The translations under genes were made by a program, and so were the position numbers. A DNA stretch of 64,000 bases from Streptomyces prunicolor NBRC 13075 (GTDB lineage: Bacteria > Actinomycetota > Actinomycetes > Streptomycetales > Streptomycetaceae): positions 186,001 through 250,000 of the forward strand of contig NZ_BARF01000034.1 of assembly GCF_000367365.1 (NCBI RefSeq), given 5' to 3'. Of the stretch, positions 43,775-52,534 are shown one piece after another. The notes beneath the pieces are model-generated. The model was not told where the DNA came from. It searched no databases and was given only the letters and a program-made list of their open reading frames with translations. Position 1 is the first letter of the stretch, and every line of letters begins with the position of its first letter.

Positions 43775-45556
43775 GTGTCAGAACAGCGGCCGGTGCCACC
43801 GGGCTTGGCAACGAACGAGGCCGCCGCGCTGCGGCAGACCGGTGCCTCACCCCTGCGCCTGGGCGACCCGGACCACATCGGCCCCTATACGCCGCTGGCC
43901 CTGCTCGGCAGCGGCGGTATGGGGCGCGTCTACCTCGCACGTCCGGCGGACGGCAGTGCCGGTCTGGCCGCTGTGAAGGTGATCAGGCCGGAGTACGCGG
44001 AAGATCCCGGCTTCCGGCGCCGGTTCGAGCGTGAGGCGTCGGTGCACGAACGCGTCAGCACGTCGCACACACCGAGACTCTGCGGCACGGGCTTCCAGGA
44101 CGAGTTGCTGTGGATGGCCACCGAGTACCTCCCGGCGCTCGATCTGGCGCATGCCGTACGTGAGCACGGTGCCCTGGAGACGGCCGCAGTATGGCGCCTG
44201 GTCGCGGAACTGGGGCAGGCACTGGCCGACCTCGCCGCCACGGGGATCGTGCACCGGGATCTGAAACCATCCAACGTGCTGCTGTCCGTCGGAGGCGCGC
44301 ATGTGATCGACTTCGGCATCTCGAAGGCCATCGACGCCAGCACGATCACCGGCACGGGTGTCCGGGTGGGAACTCCGGCCTACATGTCGCCGGAACACCT
44401 GAGGACCGGCAGATCCGACACCGCGTCGGACGTGTTCTCACTCGCCGGAACGCTGGTGTACGCGGCGGTGGGGCGCGCCCCGTTCGGCGACGGTACGGGA
44501 GTCGACGTGATGCACCGGGTGGCGTTCGAGGAGCCGGACCCCGAGCTGATCGCCGAGATCTCGGCGGCGGACCACGCGCTCGGCTCGCTGCTGACCGCCT
44601 GCCTGGCCAAGGAGCCCGAACAGCGGCCCACAGGGCAGGACTTGATCGACACGGCCGGCGAACGAACCAAAACGACCGTGTGGCCCCAGCCGCTGGCCGA
44701 CCAACTGCTGGCCCGGCAGCGGGCGTACGAGGTGCTGTACCGCCTCCCCGTCGCACCCCAGGCCCGATTACGGTCTCCGGACGAACGGCCGATGGCGATG
44801 CCGCCGTCACCGGCCGGGCCGGACGGCCGACCTGATCCGCCCGTTCCCGAACCACTGGTGGTGGCCGCCGATGCCGCCACCGGCATGCCATCGGCGCGCC
44901 CTCCGGGGAGCAAAGTCCCTACCTGGGCACGGAAGAAGTCGGTACGGGCCGTCGCCGCGGGCATCGCCGTCTGCGCGGTGGCCGCAGGGGTCTTCATGGT
45001 CAGTGGCCACGACGCCCCGCCCGCCGTTTCCGCCCCGGGTTCCGCCACGACGACCGGCCGCACCGTGCCCGGTGGCACCGCCGTCTCACCGACGCCCGGG
45101 GCTTCGGGCGCGAGGGCTGCCTCCGGCAAAAGCGTCGACGGCCCCGCGAACCCGGACGGCGCGGCCACGCGTCCCGAGGACTCCGGCTCCGCCGCACCGG
45201 CGGTGCAGGGCACTCCCTCCGCTCCCTATGCCGATCCCGGCGCCTCGGCCGACGCGACTCCCTCCTCGTCCCCGAGCAGTCCGCCCACCACCGAGCCCGC
45301 GACCCCGGCCTGGATCTCGGACTGCACGTACTACCGCGGCAGCGGACGCACGCGCCTGGGAGACAGCGGCAAGCGTGTGCTGCAGGTGCAGTGCATGCTG
45401 ATGAAACGCGGATACGGCGTCGGGAGCACAGGCGTGGACGGCGACTTCGGTGCCGGAACCGAGTCGGCGGTGCGGAGCTTCCAGAGCGACAAACTGCTGG
45501 ACGCCGACGGCATCGTGGACCGCGAGACCTGGCTCGCCCTGCGCAGCGCGGAGTGA
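43775..45556 (+). CDS. Membrane Ser/Thr kinase with external peptidoglycan-binding domain
   Basis: A 593-aa protein. Kinase domain about residues 28-290: glycine loop LLGSGGMGRVYLA, Lys in AAVKVIRP, catalytic loop IVHRDLKPSN, VIDFGIS and MSPEHL. A membrane helix lies near 392-411 (AVAAGIAVCAVAAGVFMVSG). A 120-residue Pro/Ser/Thr/Ala-rich stalk follows, then a C-terminal peptidoglycan-binding_1 domain (about 530-593) with RLGDSGKRVLQVQCMLMKRG and GDFGAGTESAVRSFQ. This replaces the PASTA repeats of PknB-type kinases. GTG 43775 follows GGGGG. It is divergent from the nuclease-ATPase module and shares its control region. Confidence 0.88.
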   Translation: MSEQRPVPPGLATNEAAALRQTGASPLRLGDPDHIGPYTPLALLGSGGMGRVYLARPADGSAGLAAVKVIRPEYAEDPGFRRRFEREASVHERVSTSHTPRLCGTGFQDELLWMATEYLPALDLAHAVREHGALETAAVWRLVAELGQALADLAATGIVHRDLKPSNVLLSVGGAHVIDFGISKAIDASTITGTGVRVGTPAYMSPEHLRTGRSDTASDVFSLAGTLVYAAVGRAPFGDGTGVDVMHRVAFEEPDPELIAEISAADHALGSLLTACLAKEPEQRPTGQDLIDTAGERTKTTVWPQPLADQLLARQRAYEVLYRLPVAPQARLRSPDERPMAMPPSPAGPDGRPDPPVPEPLVVAADAATGMPSARPPGSKVPTWARKKSVRAVAAGIAVCAVAAGVFMVSGHDAPPAVSAPGSATTTGRTVPGGTAVSPTPGASGARAASGKSVDGPANPDGAATRPEDSGSAAPAVQGTPSAPYADPGASADATPSSSPSSPPTTEPATPAWISDCTYYRGSGRTRLGDSGKRVLQVQCMLMKRGYGVGSTGVDGDFGAGTESAVRSFQSDKLLDADGIVDRETWLALRSAE

Positions 45557-45859
45557 TGCCCGTGCCCCACCCGCGCAGTGCTGAACAGGGGCGGCTCGGT
45601 CGCCGAATCCGGCCGGGTCCGGCCGGGTGGTACCCGCTCCCGAGCCACCCATGCTGCGACCACCTGGGCGTCGCACCGGCCACCCGCGGCTTCGACGTGG
45701 CGTCCATCGGCGAGGACAGCATCGACCGGACATCCTTAGGCCACGGCGACCCCGCCCGCTCGGTCGGCCACTTCAGTCGGGGGTGATCGGTTCGCGATGC
45801 CTGACGATCGGATGGATGAGGTCGTACAGCACGAAGTTCCGTCCCGCCCTCGGGATCAT
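45557..45859. other. 303-base stretch with no recognised gene
   Basis: Several short open frames cross it, none with a start, a ribosome-binding site and a recognisable product. It separates the kinase gene from the frameshifted proteasome-like copy. Confidence 0.35.
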
Positions 45860-46395
45860 TCAGCGTGTCTTGACGTGGGGGTACGGGGCGGAGACATACG
45901 TGCTGTGATGATCTGCGGCGCGCAGGGCGGCGGTGAGGCGCTCGCGCGGTTTGAGTCCGAGCTCGGCGGTGGCGTGCAGAGCGCCGAGAGCCAGGTCGTC
46001 CCCGGAGCCCACAGCGGCATATCCCTCCATGGGCTCACCGACTTGATAGTCGTCATGGATCTCGAAGAGACGGCCGTGGACACCGACCAGGAAGACACCT
46101 GCCTGTTCTTGCTCGGAGTCCTTGCGGGCCCACCCACCGTCCTTGAGGCAGGCTCGGACGGCGTTGATGAAGCGCGTGGCCATGAAACGGTCGAGGTCGC
46201 CCTCGGGGTGCGGGGCCTCGAATGCGTGGTGCAGCAGCCGGCCCCTACGGAACGAGGTCGTGAATCCAAGTACATAGGGGCCGTTGGTGAAGACCTCGGG
46301 TCACGACGGATCGTGAGCTGTGACCCGCTGCTGCCTGCCGAGTCTCCGGCGAGATGAGTGCGCCCGCGATGGACCAGGCCGACGATGACGGTCAA
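45860..46395 (-). pseudogene. Frameshifted second copy of the proteasome/HslV-like gene
   Basis: This is clearly a paralogue of 26378-26917, with the same TTG start, ribosome-binding site and upstream leader (GGGACTTGTTGGGTCCTTGT in both). The N-terminal frame reads TVIVGLVHRGRTHLAGDSAG up to RRDP and then loses frame; the remainder is intact one frame over (GPYVLGFTTSF-type region to PHVKTR). Comparison of the two copies places a one-base loss near 46299-46302, just where Lys33 should be. Unless this is a sequencing error, no active hydrolase can be made. Confidence 0.8.
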
Positions 46396-46772
46396 GTCAC
46401 CGCCTCCAGGGACTTGTTGGGTCCTTGTCGTCCTGCATGAACCCGTTCTGCCCCCTGCCCGGGCGGAGCCACCACTTCCACGAGGAGACCTGAAGGAGCG
46501 TTGATGAGGGCGCGACGGCCACGGGTGCCGTCGCATCGGTGGTGCGTGGAGCCGCCGTCGGTCGACCCGACCCGACGTGAGACCGATTGTCCCGGCCGAT
46601 CTCCTGACCCTCACCATCGCCGTGGGAGGTCGACGAGCCGGCGGACACGCCCGTCTGATCATGCCGCTCCAGATCCGGCTGTCGACGCCCCCGAGATGGT
46701 CCACGGGCAGCGCCCGGGGCGAGCCGTGCCTCGCCCCGGGCGCCCGCCAACCCCCTTGCCCTGGGCGTGGCC
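46396..46772. other. Gene-free region before the MFS gene
   Basis: About 375 bases. The part next to 46395, up to about 46480, matches the leader of the intact proteasome-like copy (26918-27000). The rest contains no gene I can recognise. Confidence 0.4.
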
Positions 46773-47174
46773 CCCACCTAGCCTGATTTTGTGCCGCAAA
46801 TAAACAAACCCCGAACGCACAACGCCGTGCCGGGCACCCCCACCGACCTCACCCGGCTCCGGATCACCCTCACCGCGTTCTTCGCCCTCGACGGCTTCAT
46901 CTTCGCCTGCTGGGTCGTCCGCATCCCCGCCATCAAGCACCAGACCGGCGCCTCCGCCAGCACCCTCGGACTCGCCCTCCTCGGCGTCTCCGCCGGCGCC
47001 GTCATCACCATGATGCTCACCGGCCGCCTCTGCCACCGCTACGGCAACCACCAAGTCACCGTCGTCTGCGCCGTGTTGCTGTCCCTCAGCATCTCCCTCC
47101 CCCCACTCACCCACTCACCCCTCACCCTCGGCCTCGTCCTGCTGATCTTCGGCGCGGCCTACGGCGGGATCAAC
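46773..47174 (+). repeat. Right copy of the island-flanking direct repeat
   Basis: 46773-46787 plus 46890-47174 corresponds to 36508-36807 on the left. The two copies are in the same orientation, about 10.3 kb apart, and enclose the accessory genes. Confidence 0.85.
46779..46784 (+). promoter_or_regulatory. Likely -10 box giving a leaderless MFS mRNA
   Basis: TAGCCT ends six bases before the GTG start at 46791 and no Shine-Dalgarno sequence fits between them. The same CTTAGCCTGAT block is retained in the broken copy at 36511-36522, which supports its being a real promoter element. Confidence 0.45.
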
Positions 47175-47996
47175 GTCGCGTTCAACAGCGCGGCGGTCGA
47201 CCTGGTCAGGGCCATGCGGCGGCCCATCATGCCCAGCTTCCACGCCGCGTTCAGCCTCGGCGGCATGGTCGGCGCCGGGCTGGGCGGACTGGTCGCCGGG
47301 TTCCTGACCCCGACCCAGCACCTGTTCGGCCTCACCGTGATCGGCCTGCTCGTCACCGCCGTGGTCGGCCGCGAACTGCTGCGTCTCCAGCCGCCGGCAC
47401 CACCCCAGGACTCACCGAACGAGGTGACACCGCCCCGCCGTCTCACCCCCCGCACCCGCGGCCTCGTCTTCACCTTCGGCCTGATCGCCCTGTGCACGGC
47501 CTTCGGCGAAGGCGCCTTGGCCGACTGGAGCGCTCTGCACCTGGAGCAGGACCTAGACGCCACCGCCGGCGCCGCCGCGATCGGCTACTCCTGCTTCGCG
47601 CTCGCCATGACCGCCGGCCGGCTCACCGGCACCCGGCTGCTCGAACGTCTGGGCCGCACCCGCACCCTCGTCTCCGGCGGCACGGTCGCCGCCCTCGGCA
47701 TGCTGCTCGGTGCTCTCGCACCCACCCTGTGGGCGGCCGTCCTCGGCTTCGTGATCACCGGGCTCGGCCTCGCCAACCTCTTCCCCGTCGCCGTCGAGCG
47801 CGCCGGCAGCCTCGCCGGCCCGGACGGCGTCGCGATCGCCTCCACCCTCGGCTACGGCGGCATGCTCCTGGGCCCGCCCGCCATCGGCTTCATGGCGGAC
47901 TGGTACTCCCTCCCCGCCGCCCTCACCAGCGTGGCCGCCCTGGCCGCCGTAGCGGCCGTCATCGGATTCCTCACCCGGCACGCGGCAGAGAACTGA
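46791..47996 (+). CDS. MFS transporter (YbjJ-like), intact copy
   Basis: A 401-aa major-facilitator protein with 12 predicted helices. Motif A-like TGRLCHRYGNHQV lies between helices 2 and 3, and a GRLTGTRLLERLGR repeat occupies the same place in the second half. Substrate unknown; similar proteins are annotated as YbjJ-like or sugar/drug exporters. GTG 46791 is used without a ribosome-binding site. Its first third is duplicated at the left edge of the accessory island (36508-36807), while this copy is complete. Confidence 0.85.
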   Translation: MPQINKPRTHNAVPGTPTDLTRLRITLTAFFALDGFIFACWVVRIPAIKHQTGASASTLGLALLGVSAGAVITMMLTGRLCHRYGNHQVTVVCAVLLSLSISLPPLTHSPLTLGLVLLIFGAAYGGINVAFNSAAVDLVRAMRRPIMPSFHAAFSLGGMVGAGLGGLVAGFLTPTQHLFGLTVIGLLVTAVVGRELLRLQPPAPPQDSPNEVTPPRRLTPRTRGLVFTFGLIALCTAFGEGALADWSALHLEQDLDATAGAAAIGYSCFALAMTAGRLTGTRLLERLGRTRTLVSGGTVAALGMLLGALAPTLWAAVLGFVITGLGLANLFPVAVERAGSLAGPDGVAIASTLGYGGMLLGPPAIGFMADWYSLPAALTSVAALAAVAAVIGFLTRHAAEN

Positions 47997-48209
47997 CGCA
48001 CGGCTGAGGGCCGACGCGCTGACGCACCGATGCTTGGCGCAGGGCTGATTCCACGTCACCAGCCGCAGCGAACAAGCCAACGAGCGGTCCGAGAAACGCA
48101 GTTGATGCCGACGTGGCGCATGAGTCGAGCCACGGGGGAATAACGTGGGTGTCCACGGCCGATCTTCGACGGTTCCGTGGTTCTCACCGCCGTACGCACA
48201 GGAGCTTCC

Positions 48210-49025
48210 ATGACCGAAGCGGCAGACAACTCCGAGCAGGATCCGCTCGCCAGGTTCGACACCACCGTGCCGCAGTCGGCGCGGATCTGGAACTACTGGC
48301 TGGGAGGCAAGGACAACTACGAAGTGGACCGTGTCGCCGGTGACGCGTTCCGCGAGATCTTCCCCGGGATAGAGACCGGAGCCAGGGCCGCCCGGTACTT
48401 CCTCGCCCGCGCCGTCCGGCATCTGGCCGCCGAGGAGGGCATCCGGCAGTTCCTGGACATCGGCACCGGACTGCCCAGCGTGGACAACACCCATGAGATA
48501 GCCCAGCGGGTGGTCCCCGAGTGCCGCATCGTCTACGTCGACAACGACCCGCTGGTGCTGGCCCACGCCCGCGCGCTGCTCACCAGCTCCCCGGAAGGCG
48601 TCACCAACTACGTCGACGCCGACCTGCGCGACCCGGCCACCATCGTGCGGGAGGCCGGCAAGACGCTCGACTTCGACAAGCCCGTCGCCCTCATGCTGAT
48701 GGGCATCCTGGGCCACATCGAGGACTACGACGAGGCGCGCTCGATCGTACGGCGCCTGGTGGAGGCCCTGCCCTCCGGCAGCTACCTCGTGCACTACGAC
48801 AGCACCGACACCAGCGAGGCCTACGTCGACGCCATCCGCCAGTACAACGAGGGCGGTTCGATCCCGTACATCCTGCGCAGCCCCGAGCAGATCGCGGGCT
48901 TCTTCGAGGGGCTGGAGCTGATCGAACCGGGCGTCGCGTCCTGCTCCCGCTGGCGTCCCGACGACAGCGCCTGGGGCCTCCCCGCGGAGGTGCACCAGTA
49001 CGGCGGTGTCGCCCTCAAGCGCTAG
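48210..49025 (+). CDS. DUF574-type SAM-dependent methyltransferase
   Basis: A 271-aa protein of the S-adenosyl methyltransferase family common in Streptomyces (Methyltransf_19/DUF574). It opens FDTTVPQSARIWNYWLGGKDNYEVDR, the family signature, followed by the SAM motif FLDIGTGLPSVDNTHE and VYVDNDPLVLAHARALL. AGGAG lies five bases before the ATG. It is convergent with a DUF5753 XRE regulator, and the two families are frequent neighbours. The methyl acceptor is unknown. Confidence 0.88.
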   Translation: MTEAADNSEQDPLARFDTTVPQSARIWNYWLGGKDNYEVDRVAGDAFREIFPGIETGARAARYFLARAVRHLAAEEGIRQFLDIGTGLPSVDNTHEIAQRVVPECRIVYVDNDPLVLAHARALLTSSPEGVTNYVDADLRDPATIVREAGKTLDFDKPVALMLMGILGHIEDYDEARSIVRRLVEALPSGSYLVHYDSTDTSEAYVDAIRQYNEGGSIPYILRSPEQIAGFFEGLELIEPGVASCSRWRPDDSAWGLPAEVHQYGGVALKR

Positions 49026-49040
49026 CGCCTGTCCGGCAGT

Positions 49041-49943
49041 TCACGTTTCCTGAAGGATGCGATGCAGGATCGTCGGAGTCTCCTCCGGCGATTCCGCCTC
49101 CACCACCAGGCGGTTCATGACGTCCCAGTAGCACTCGATCTCGGTCGGCCGGTCGGGGTAGAGGGCGGTGACCCGCTGTTCGAGGTAGACCATGTCGGGC
49201 AGCCGGCCGCCGGGCAGCCGCAGGATGGTCACCGGTCCGGCCTCCCCCGCGTGCCCGCCCGCGAGGAACGGCATCACCTGGACGGTGACCTGCGGCAGCC
49301 GGCAGATCTCGATGAGATGCCTCAACTGGCCCCGCATCGTGCTGATTCCACCCACCGGTCGACGCAGCGCCGCCTCGTCGATCACGGCCCAGAGCTGTGC
49401 CGCCGGCCGCCGGCGCAGAATCCGCTGCCGGGTCATCCGCAGCTTGACCCGCCGGTCGAGTTCCGCGCCACCGGCGCCCGCGTGGGCGAGCCTGAGGGAG
49501 GCGCGCGCGTAGTCGGGGGTCTGCAGCAGGTGGGGAACGCGCTGGACCTCGAAACAGCGGACGAGACTCGCCGCCTGTTCGGCCCCGAGGTAGGCCCGCG
49601 CCCAGGTGGGCACCACATCATTGAAGTGCTGCCACCAGGCAGGGGAGTTGGCCTCCTCGGCCAGGGCCAGCAGGGTGGCGCGCCCGGCCTCGTCCGTGAC
49701 GCCGTAGAGCGTGAGCAGGTCGGCCACGTCACGCGGCTTGAAGCGGTGGCGGCCGGCCTCCAGTCGGCTGATCTTGGACCGGGAGGCGCGGATGGCGTCG
49801 CCCGCGGCCGACCGGGAGATGCGCCGCTCGTCGCGCAGTGCGCGCAACCGCGCGCCCAGCACCAGCCGTGGCACCACGGGTCCGGCCGACAGCCCGTCCA
49901 GCGGCGTGGTTAAGACCTCGTCGAAACCCATGTCGGAACCCAT
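49041..49943 (-). CDS. XRE-family regulator with DUF5753 (Scr1-type) domain
   Basis: A 300-aa protein. The helix-turn-helix is LGARLRALRDERRISRSAAGDAIRASRSKISRLEAGRHRFK. The DUF5753 domain follows with FEVQRVPHLLQTPDYARASL, ILRRRPAAQLWAVIDEAALRRPVGG, and the C-terminal VTALYPDRPTEIECYWDVMNRL. ATG 49943 follows GGGAG by seven bases. Streptomyces has dozens of these, often next to a small DUF397 protein, which is absent here. Confidence 0.88.
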   Translation of the reverse strand: MGSDMGFDEVLTTPLDGLSAGPVVPRLVLGARLRALRDERRISRSAAGDAIRASRSKISRLEAGRHRFKPRDVADLLTLYGVTDEAGRATLLALAEEANSPAWWQHFNDVVPTWARAYLGAEQAASLVRCFEVQRVPHLLQTPDYARASLRLAHAGAGGAELDRRVKLRMTRQRILRRRPAAQLWAVIDEAALRRPVGGISTMRGQLRHLIEICRLPQVTVQVMPFLAGGHAGEAGPVTILRLPGGRLPDMVYLEQRVTALYPDRPTEIECYWDVMNRLVVEAESPEETPTILHRILQET

Positions 49944-50239
49944 GCGCAACTCCCTGCGGTGAACGACCCTTGCACGCCCGCTACTTGCCCCATCGCGAAC
50001 GCTGAAGCCAGTCATCCTAGAGGGCCGAGGGGCGCACGATCTTCACGTTGCGGGAATGATCTATACCTTTACGGCCAGGCCGACACGCAGGCATTTCCTA
50101 TACGATTTCACTCACAGCCGGGCCACACGAGAGGCACGGACAGGAGCCCTGAGAGTCACAAACTCCCTACCCAGCACACCTGTTCGTGCCGCAAGTCTTG
50201 ACGGGCGCAGGTTCCTCCCCCCACGATCGCCGCATCGAT
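49944..50239. other. Intergenic region upstream of the deoxysugar operon
   Basis: About 300 bases with no gene; divergent promoters are expected. A TTCCTATACGATTTC sequence near 50095 resembles the repeats at 50240-50261 just before the operon. Confidence 0.4.
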
Positions 50240-50261
50240 TTCCTATCTGATTCCTATCTGA
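50240..50261 (+). repeat. Tandem 11-bp repeat upstream of the deoxysugar operon
   Basis: TTCCTATCTGA occurs twice with no gap (50240-50250 and 50251-50261), 18 bases before the start codon of the binding-protein gene. Its AT-rich character and position suggest a regulator site. Confidence 0.5.
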
Positions 50262-50278
50262 ATCCGCAGGGGTGGGTC

Positions 50279-51370
50279 ATGCGCTTCCCAACCAGATCTG
50301 TCCTGCCCGGAGTTGTCGCCGTCGCGCTGCTGGCGACGGGGACAGCGGCCTGTACCTACAAGAACTCCGATGCGCAGTCCGGCAGTCAGGCCGCGCCGGC
50401 CGCTCGGACCGGCGCCGGCGCCGACCTCGTGGACGGCTCCAAGACCAAGGTCGCCCTCGTGCCCGGCGGCGCCCACCCGTACTTTCAGCCCTGGAAGACA
50501 GCGGGCGCCGCAGCGAAGAAGACGTACGGCCTCGGAGCCGTCGCCTTCGACGAGACGGCGGAGTGGGACCAGCAGAAGCAGAACAACCTGCTGTCCACGC
50601 TCGCGGCCCGCGGCTACAACGCGTTCGGGGTGTTCGGCGTCTCCCCCACCGACATCAACTCGACCTTCGCGGACCTCAAGTCCCAGGGTTTCCCGGTGGC
50701 TTCACTGGGGTCCTGCCCGGCGGGTGACAAGGACGACGCCGACTTCTGTCTCTCCACCGACGTCCAACTCGCCGCCTACAAAGCCGCGAAGGCGGCGATC
50801 GCGGCCATGGGCGGCAAGGGCACCCTGGTCCACCTCACCGGCAACAACGTCGACGCCAATACCCAGTTGAGGATCAAGGGCGTCACCCAGGCCGTGAAGG
50901 AGTCGGGCGGCAAGGTCAAGCTCCTGCAGACCATCACCGACATCGACACGGACCTGCAGACCGCGCAGAAGGCGGTGTCCGACCTGATGGCCGCAAAGGG
51001 CAGTCAGATCACGGGCATTGTCGCCACCGCCTACAACCCGGCCGTCGCCGCGGCCGACGTCGTCAAGTCGTCCGGGTCCAAGGCGAAGGTCATCGCGATC
51101 GACGACGACGCCAAGATCCTCAGCGGCATCAAGCAGGGCACGGTCACCGCCACCGTGGTCCAGAACCCGGTCGGCCAGGCCGAGATCGGGACCTGGGCGC
51201 TGGCGCTGCTCCAGACGAAGCAGTGCACGGTGCGCTCTCCCGGCGTGGAGGTGGACTCGGGTTCGTTCGTCGTCACCAAGGCGAATGTCGCCGGGTACGA
51301 CAAGGCGCGGCAGACGAAGACCGCCGAACTGAAGAAGCAGTTCGCCGACAAGATCCTCACCTGCGGCTGA
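50279..51370 (+). CDS. Sugar ABC transporter substrate-binding lipoprotein
   Basis: A 363-aa ribose/rhamnose-family binding protein. The signal peptide ends in the lipobox GTAACT (Cys near residue 24). The core has VALVPGGAHPYFQPWKTAG, AFDETAEWDQQKQNNLLSTL and GIVATAYNPAVAAADVV, the pattern of periplasmic-binding domain 4 proteins. ATG 50279 fits the signal peptide and follows GCAGGGGTG. First gene of an operon with a dehydratase, two permeases, an ATPase and an L-rhamnose mutarotase, so the ligand is probably a 6-deoxyhexose or its acid. Confidence 0.88.
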   Translation: MRFPTRSVLPGVVAVALLATGTAACTYKNSDAQSGSQAAPAARTGAGADLVDGSKTKVALVPGGAHPYFQPWKTAGAAAKKTYGLGAVAFDETAEWDQQKQNNLLSTLAARGYNAFGVFGVSPTDINSTFADLKSQGFPVASLGSCPAGDKDDADFCLSTDVQLAAYKAAKAAIAAMGGKGTLVHLTGNNVDANTQLRIKGVTQAVKESGGKVKLLQTITDIDTDLQTAQKAVSDLMAAKGSQITGIVATAYNPAVAAADVVKSSGSKAKVIAIDDDAKILSGIKQGTVTATVVQNPVGQAEIGTWALALLQTKQCTVRSPGVEVDSGSFVVTKANVAGYDKARQTKTAELKKQFADKILTCG

Positions 51371-51439
51371 CGACCGACCACCGCTGACGGCCAAGCACCG
51401 CTGATGGCCAACTCCCCCGACAGAAACCGGAATTGCTGA

Positions 51440-52534
51440 ATGAGCAGCAGCATCATCACGGCCGCGACCGCGCGGCTGGTCGACATCGCCGTCGAGCAGG
51501 ACCGTACCGACGCGGTGCAGTCGTTCGTCAAACAGGAGACGGTCCTGGTCGGCCTGGAGACGGCCGACGGCCTCGCGGGCACCGGCTACTCCTACACGAT
51601 CGGCACCGGCGGCAGCTCCGTACTCGCCCTGCTGCGCGACCACTTGCTGCCCGCGCTCGTCGGGCAGGACGCCCGCAACGTCGAGGGGCTCTGGCAACGG
51701 CTGTTCGCGCTGACCCGTTCCACCACCACCGGTGCCATCACCTCACTCGCCCTCGCCGCCGTCGACACCGCCCTGTGGGACGTGCGCTGCAAGCGGGCGG
51801 GCGAACCCCTGTGGCGGCTGGCCGGCGGTCACCGTCAGGAGGTGCCGGTCTACGACACCGAGGGCGGCTGGCTCCATCTGAGCGCCGAGGAACTGGTCAA
51901 AAGCGCCTTGCGCGCCCAGGAGTTGGGGTGGGCGGGCGTCAAGATCAAGGTGGGCCGGCCGCATCCCGCCGAGGACGCGGAACGCCTGCGCGCGGTACGC
52001 GAGGCAGTCGGACCTTCCCTGCACATCATGACCGACGCCAACCAGTCCCAGACGGCGTCCTCCGTTCTCCGGCTCGCGGCGGCGCTGGAGCCGTACGACC
52101 CGTACTGGCTGGAGGAGCCGCTGCCCGCGGACGACATCAGCGGGCACGCGCGGCTCGCGGCGGCGACCCGCATCCCCGTCGCCGTCGGCGAGTCCATGTA
52201 CTCGCTCATGCAGTTCCGCTCCTACCTGGAGGCCGGTGCCGCGTCCGTCGTGCAGGTCGACGCCGCGCGGATCGGTGGCATCACGCCGTGGCTGAAGGTC
52301 GCGCATCTGGCGGAGAGTCACAACGTCTCGGTCTGCCCGCACTTCCTGATGGAGCTGCACGTGAGCCTCGCCGCCGCCGTGCCGAACGGCCAATACGTCG
52401 AGTACATACCGCAGTTGAGGGCGGTGACCCGCACCGAACTGACCATCCGCGACGGGCAGGCCGTGGCCCCGGACTCGCCGGGCATCGGCATCGACTGGGA
52501 CCCGGACGCGCTGGACGACCGGAGGGTGGCATGA
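51440..52534 (+). CDS. Enolase-superfamily sugar-acid dehydratase (mandelate racemase group)
   Basis: A 364-aa protein. The N-terminal capping domain is followed by a barrel with the GVKIKVG Lys-x-Lys pair, metal ligands in MTDANQS (Asp), WLEEPLP (Glu) and AVGESMY (Glu), and the histidine of the His-Asp dyad in VCPHFLMELHV. This is the mandelate racemase subgroup, which includes L-rhamnonate, L-fuconate and D-galactonate dehydratases. Its place inside a deoxysugar transport operon supports dehydration of an aldonic acid in a non-phosphorylating route. The exact acid cannot be told. Confidence 0.82.
   Translation: MSSSIITAATARLVDIAVEQDRTDAVQSFVKQETVLVGLETADGLAGTGYSYTIGTGGSSVLALLRDHLLPALVGQDARNVEGLWQRLFALTRSTTTGAITSLALAAVDTALWDVRCKRAGEPLWRLAGGHRQEVPVYDTEGGWLHLSAEELVKSALRAQELGWAGVKIKVGRPHPAEDAERLRAVREAVGPSLHIMTDANQSQTASSVLRLAAALEPYDPYWLEEPLPADDISGHARLAAATRIPVAVGESMYSLMQFRSYLEAGAASVVQVDAARIGGITPWLKVAHLAESHNVSVCPHFLMELHVSLAAAVPNGQYVEYIPQLRAVTRTELTIRDGQAVAPDSPGIGIDWDPDALDDRRVA

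Noticed and set aside
46779..46790. A CRISPR array or other repeat array in the accessory island
   Set aside because: I looked for regularly spaced repeats throughout 36-46 kb and saw only isolated dyads and pairwise repeats.
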